Source of the DNA: Clostridia bacterium
GTDB taxonomy: Bacteria; Bacillota; Clostridia; Christensenellales; CAG-917
DNA length: 64,000 bases
Assembly (NCBI GenBank): GCA_900763875.1
Contig: CAAFLX010000039.1
Coordinates: forward strand, 54,920-118,919
Direction of reading: 5' to 3'
Position 1 is the stretch's first letter, and each line of letters opens with the position of its first letter. The notes beneath the pieces are model-generated. The model saw only the letters and a list, made by a program, of their open reading frames with translations, ran no database searches and was not told the DNA's origin. A program made the translations under genes and the position numbers. Shown one piece after another: positions 60,536 through 64,000 of the stretch.

Positions 60536-62683
60536 TTAGATTGTGCTTTTCTTTGCCGCATACGTTTCTTTCTCTCTCAAAAGTATCGTCCCATTCGCCG
60601 CGTCGACGTAATACGACCACTGCGTTTCACCGTCGTTGAACACAAAGTAGAAGTACGGCGCGCGTTCGAGTTCAATCAACTCTTCAACGGTGAACGTGAC
60701 TTTGTTTGCGACCGCTCCAAATACGTCGGCAAGCGCGATTTCTTTTGCCCTCTCGATGTAAATATACTGCGATTTGGCAATCACTTCACCCGAATTGACG
60801 TCAATTTTGTAGCTGTACTGATGCCTTTTGGTGTGAAATTCAAGCACCCAGCACGGACGTCCCTGATTGCGGCTCAAAACTTCATTTGTGAATACGACTT
60901 CAATGGATTCGGGCAGGTTTGCGTCAAGAAAAGCAATCTCTTTTGCCTGCTCCAACGAAATCCATATAGGCTCGGCGTTTGAGTGCATCACCGCACCCGA
61001 TGTTGCGTCTATACGATATGTCCACCTAGTATTTTGATTGTTAAACACAAAGATGAAATACGGAGTTTTGACGCCCCCTGCGATCAATTCCTCTGTGGTA
61101 AACGTGATTTTTTCTATGTCGGCAAAAACTCCTGCGTGCTTAAGCGCGTTTTGCCTTGCAACCTCGACGTTGATATATCGAGCCTTAAAAATCACTTCCC
61201 CCAAGCCCGCGTCTATTGTATAAACGTATTGATATTTTTCGGTGTAAAACTCCAACATCCAGCACGGTTTCCCCTGATTGCGATTGAGCTCTTCCTTTGT
61301 GAACGTGACTTTTTCGCTTTCGCCTATGCTCGCGTCTTGTAGAGCGATTTCTTTTGCCTTTTCCAACGGAATCAGTATATCTTCTTTATGTTTTTCAATG
61401 ACGGTTGCGAGCGTTGCGTCGATTTTATAGCTCCACTGCGTCGTTGCGTTGCTGAACACAAAGTAGAAGTACGGGGTTTTGATTCCGCCGCCAACGTATT
61501 CTTCGACGGTGAATACGAGTTTTGCGATTTCGTCGAAAACGCCTGCGTCTTTTGCGGCAATCTCTTTTGCGACTCGAACGTCGATGTGATAATCGAAATA
61601 GATGACGTCGCCTGTTTTGGCATCGACTTTGACAGAGTATTCAAACGCTTTTGTATAAAACTCCAAAATCCAGCAGGGACGACCTTGATTGCGATTTAGC
61701 TCTTCCTTTGTGAACACGACTTTTTCTTCAGCGCCTACGTTTGCATACTTCAACGCGATTTTTTTGGCGTCTTCCAATGAGATAAAGAACACCGCTTTGC
61801 TCTTTTCCATAATAGCGCCGCTCGTTGCGTCTATGCGATACGTCCACTCGGTCTGCCTGTCGTTGAACGTGAGCCGATAATACGGGGTTTTGATTCCGCC
61901 GTCGATAAGAATAGCCTCGGTGAAAGTCACCCTGTTGACGCACCCCGAATCTTGAAGGGCAATTTGTTTGGCGCGACTAATGCCGATAAACCGTCTTGAA
62001 ATCACTCTCGAATCGACGTTTTTTTGCAAACCGACAAGCTCGTCAAGCGGAAGTTTTGCAATCTCGTCCGCCGTCAAATCGCTGACTTTCGACGCCTCTT
62101 CGATAAGTTTTGCCTTGCCCTCGGACACGCTGTATTTTTGTGCAATTTCGGCAGTTTCTTTGCTTTCCGACTCGTTTACGTACACCAACGTATTCACCAC
62201 ACCCGTCTCTTCAAGTGCCGCTTGTACGTCCTTCGACACCGATTTTTGCAGTTTCTTGTTTTTGCCGAGTTGTTTGTTGAACGAAACCAAAACCGTGTCG
62301 TTTCTGTCCATATAGCCGCCTGCATTATACGCCGAGATTGTCAACGCGATTGCGTTTTTCAAGTCGTACCCTTTCAGTTGCAATGCGCCAAGAACGCCCT
62401 CTGCGTCGTCGTTGAGGAAGCGCACTGCTTTTACGCTGCCGTTTCTTGCAATTGTAAACTCGACTCCGGGATTGATTTCCATTGTGACCTTTCCCGCCTC
62501 CTTGTTGCCAAGAGTGAGCGGCATAGCGATACTTATGCAAATCACCAACACAAGACACGCCGCCAACAGCGCAAACCATTGAGGTTTAATCTTATTTTGG
62601 CGCACCTCGGCTTCGGGTTTTGCCTCCAAAATGAAATCATCGTCAATTTGACCGATTGCATTCAACATTTTTTCTTTTTTCAT
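60536..62683 (-). CDS. RsgI-type anti-sigma factor with seven PepSY repeats
   Basis: 715 residues. A cytoplasmic N-terminus (about 1-33) is followed by one membrane helix (WFALLAACLVLVICISIAMP) and an RsgI-like periplasm-side domain (VTMEINPGVEFTIARNGSVK ... AIALTISAYNAGGYM). After about residue 225 come seven PepSY-like repeats of 65-70 residues. Odd repeats carry GGIKTPYFYFVF, even ones NRNQGRPCWxLEFYT, so the array was built from a two-repeat module. It should hold the ECF sigma factor until an outside signal arrives. The ATG overlaps the sigma gene stop (ATGA), giving 1:1 synthesis. Confidence 0.85.
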   Translation of the reverse strand: MKKEKMLNAIGQIDDDFILEAKPEAEVRQNKIKPQWFALLAACLVLVICISIAMPLTLGNKEAGKVTMEINPGVEFTIARNGSVKAVRFLNDDAEGVLGALQLKGYDLKNAIALTISAYNAGGYMDRNDTVLVSFNKQLGKNKKLQKSVSKDVQAALEETGVVNTLVYVNESESKETAEIAQKYSVSEGKAKLIEEASKVSDLTADEIAKLPLDELVGLQKNVDSRVISRRFIGISRAKQIALQDSGCVNRVTFTEAILIDGGIKTPYYRLTFNDRQTEWTYRIDATSGAIMEKSKAVFFISLEDAKKIALKYANVGAEEKVVFTKEELNRNQGRPCWILEFYTKAFEYSVKVDAKTGDVIYFDYHIDVRVAKEIAAKDAGVFDEIAKLVFTVEEYVGGGIKTPYFYFVFSNATTQWSYKIDATLATVIEKHKEDILIPLEKAKEIALQDASIGESEKVTFTKEELNRNQGKPCWMLEFYTEKYQYVYTIDAGLGEVIFKARYINVEVARQNALKHAGVFADIEKITFTTEELIAGGVKTPYFIFVFNNQNTRWTYRIDATSGAVMHSNAEPIWISLEQAKEIAFLDANLPESIEVVFTNEVLSRNQGRPCWVLEFHTKRHQYSYKIDVNSGEVIAKSQYIYIERAKEIALADVFGAVANKVTFTVEELIELERAPYFYFVFNDGETQWSYYVDAANGTILLREKETYAAKKSTI

Positions 62684-63240
62684 AAGTAGATTTCCTCCTT
62701 CTCGAGATTTTGTTTGAGTTCGAGGCGCATACGATACAAAATGGACTTGACCTTGCTTTGGCTCATATCGTGCATTTCTGCGATTTCGCGAATGGGATAC
62801 ATATACCAGTATCTTTGCACAAACAAATTGCGTTTCGTCTTGTGTTGGGCGCGCAAAAAGCGGTTTATAACTGCCACCAAATGCGCTTCATCCAGTGCCT
62901 GTTCAACGCCCTTAATATCGGGAATGCAGTTTTCCACCTCGGACAAAACGATTTCCATCTGCCCCCTTCCTCGCTTGGACGTCTTGTGGCGATTGTAACG
63001 ATTGATGGCAAGATTGCGAGTGATTTTCCCAAGAAAAGCCGTCAGATTATTCGGCTTTTGCGGCGGAATACCGTTCCACGCGCCAAGATAAGTGTCGTTG
63101 ACGCATTCTTCCGCGTCAAAGTGATTGAAAAGAATGTTGTAAGCAATCGTGTGACAGTATTTGCCGTACTTATCCGCCGTGACGGATAGCGCACTCTCGT
63201 GTCGCTCCCAAAACAATTCGATAATTCTTTGATCGTCCAT
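62680..63240 (-). CDS. ECF-type RNA polymerase sigma factor
   Basis: 186 residues. Region 2 is ELFWERHESALSVTADKYGKYCHTIAYNIL...DAEECVNDTYLGAW with LGKITRNLAINRYN, and region 4 is RNLFVQRYWYMYPIREIAEMHDMSQSKVKSILYRMRLELK, a helix-turn-helix for the -35 element. The ATG at 63240 has a GGAGGAG RBS; a longer frame upstream lacks one. Coupled to the membrane anti-sigma gene, it probably answers an envelope signal. An inverted repeat at 63324-63382 upstream may mark its own control region. Confidence 0.9.
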   Translation of the reverse strand: MDDQRIIELFWERHESALSVTADKYGKYCHTIAYNILFNHFDAEECVNDTYLGAWNGIPPQKPNNLTAFLGKITRNLAINRYNRHKTSKRGRGQMEIVLSEVENCIPDIKGVEQALDEAHLVAVINRFLRAQHKTKRNLFVQRYWYMYPIREIAEMHDMSQSKVKSILYRMRLELKQNLEKEEIYL

Positions 63241-63519
63241 TTTGAATCTCCTCCGTTGCAATAAAACTGCCCGATGCAAGTTCAACGGCAATCGTTTGCG
63301 TCTCAACTATAAAGACAACAAAAAATCCGCGACGTTGCGTGAAAGTTAAAAAATCTCAAAAATTTTTCACACGTTGCGGATTCTAATCGGACTATCTTTG
63401 TTTTTCTTTTAACTTTCCGTTGGCATTTGACTCCTCAAAATTATTATAGTATGTAAAACAAAAAAATAAAAGAGACAAACTATCACAAGCAAAACCATTA
63501 CGCCAATATCTTGCAACAG
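63241..63519. other. Upstream region of the sigma factor gene with an inverted repeat
   Basis: AATCCGCGACGTTGCGTGAAA (63324-63344) and its imperfect complement TTTCACACGTTGCGGATT (63365-63382) form a hairpin of about 18 bp. GTTAAAAAATC and AACTTTC words nearby could belong to an autoregulated ECF promoter, which I cannot define. No gene. Confidence 0.45.
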
Positions 63520-64000
63520 CACTGCGTGCTTATTTTTTTCATATATCCGCCCCCTTTGGTGTGCAAACACACCTCGGAGTTAGATTGTGCCGCGCGGTAT
63601 TTTATACCGCCTACGGCACTCACAAACAACCTTGCATCGGCACTGCGTGCCTGTTTTTTTCATATATCCGCCCCCTTTGGTGTACAAGCACACCTCGGAG
63701 TTAGATTGTGCCGCGCGGTATTTTATACCGCCTACGGCACTCACAAACAACCTTGCATCGGCACTGCGTGCCTGTTTTTTTCATATATTGCCACCCGCAT
63801 GCGTAAACGCCTGCTTGCGGCATGTCTTTGTCGCTCGGCGGTATGGGATATGCTTTTGGCGCATACCCATGCCGCCTACGGCACTCACAAACAACCTTGC
63901 ATCGGCACTGCGTGCCTGTTTTTTTCATATATTGCCACCCGCATGCGTAAACGCCTGCTTGCGGCAATATATGAAAAAACAACCTCACGGTTGTTTGCAA
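63520..64000. repeat. Tandem array of 121-144 bp hairpin-rich repeats, running off the window
   Basis: Units begin with CACTGCGTGC at 63520, 63641, 63762 and 63906. Units 1 and 2 are 121 bp and nearly identical. Units 3 and 4 share the ends (CACTGCGTGCCTGTTTTTTT; GCCGCCTACGGCACTCACAA) but have a different middle (CCCGCATGCGTAAACGCCTG). Each unit contains short inverted repeats such as GCGGTATTTTATACCGC and GGTGTG..CACACC. An open frame on the minus strand here is an artefact of the repeat. Confidence 0.85.

Noticed and set aside
63701..64000. 99-codon minus-strand frame with repeated YACGWQYMKKTGTQCRCK
   Set aside because: Produced by the tandem DNA repeat; the period of neighbouring units is not a multiple of three and hairpins fill it.

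Overview
The window looks like chromosome of a spore-forming, low-to-moderate GC Bacillota (Clostridia), probably an uncultured gut lineage. The evidence is the germination protease gpr, the clostridial rsmD/coaD neighbourhood, meso-diaminopimelate dehydrogenase, the NifU-like/GGGtGRT pair, consensus TTGACA-N17-TATAAT promoters and strong GGAGG ribosome binding sites. Species cannot be named from the sequence. The left end cuts an EF-G-like gene and the right end cuts a repeat array.

Region by region. 1-9.9 kb: EF-G-like GTPase, glutamate racemase, gpr, ribosomal protein S20, a membrane-anchored subtilase, an unusual protein joining an RNA-polymerase alpha-CTD-like domain to WG repeats, and a membrane-anchored propeller/SH3 protein that appears leaderless. 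9.9-10.6 kb: gene-free, with a family of related long hairpins. 10.6-27.5 kb: housekeeping genes (DegV, aminotransferase, FolD, MgtC, hydroxyacid dehydrogenase, an in-frame RsmD-CoaD fusion, 5-formyl-THF cyclo-ligase, alanine racemase with no ordinary start codon, membrane proteins, ValS, PgsA, a DAG-kinase-like protein, a HAD phosphatase). 27.6-32.4 kb: diaminopimelate dehydrogenase with a 34-residue segment present three times, a MazF toxin with no visible antitoxin, RecX, YigZ, TyrS.

32.4-38 kb is an accessory hot spot. A NERD-domain gene is flanked by copies of one hairpin next to tRNA-Lys, with a duplicated tRNA 3' end. tRNA-Gly and tRNA-Leu follow, then an inverted tRNA-Leu fragment broken by hairpins. 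After the NifU-like/GGGtGRT pair lie two orphan C-terminal tails of that second gene, each with its own terminator. Next comes a complete-looking type III toxin-antitoxin locus: promoter, two covarying RNA repeats, terminator, TenpN/ToxN-like toxin.

38-56.5 kb: M3 peptidase, LUD protein, a Pro/Glu-rich membrane protein, a ComEC channel, a GlpA/GlpB-like/DUF1667 redox operon, pyrophosphatase, a heterodimeric ABC exporter, a small tRNA-like transcription unit, a lipoprotein/DUF4430/S-component-like cluster, a PfkB kinase and a GNAT acetyltransferase. 56.5-60.1 kb: a 1215-residue TIR - NTPase - leucine-rich-repeat protein ending in an HprK-N-like domain, resembling NLR-type immune proteins. 60.5-63.3 kb: an ECF sigma factor with an RsgI-type anti-sigma carrying seven PepSY repeats. 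63.5-64 kb: a tandem array of hairpin-rich 121-144 bp repeats.

Genes that work together: alr, murI and ddh feed peptidoglycan; folD and the cyclo-ligase serve folate; pgsA and the DAG-kinase-like protein serve phospholipids. The likeliest new systems are the type III toxin-antitoxin locus and the TIR protein with its coupled acetyltransferase.
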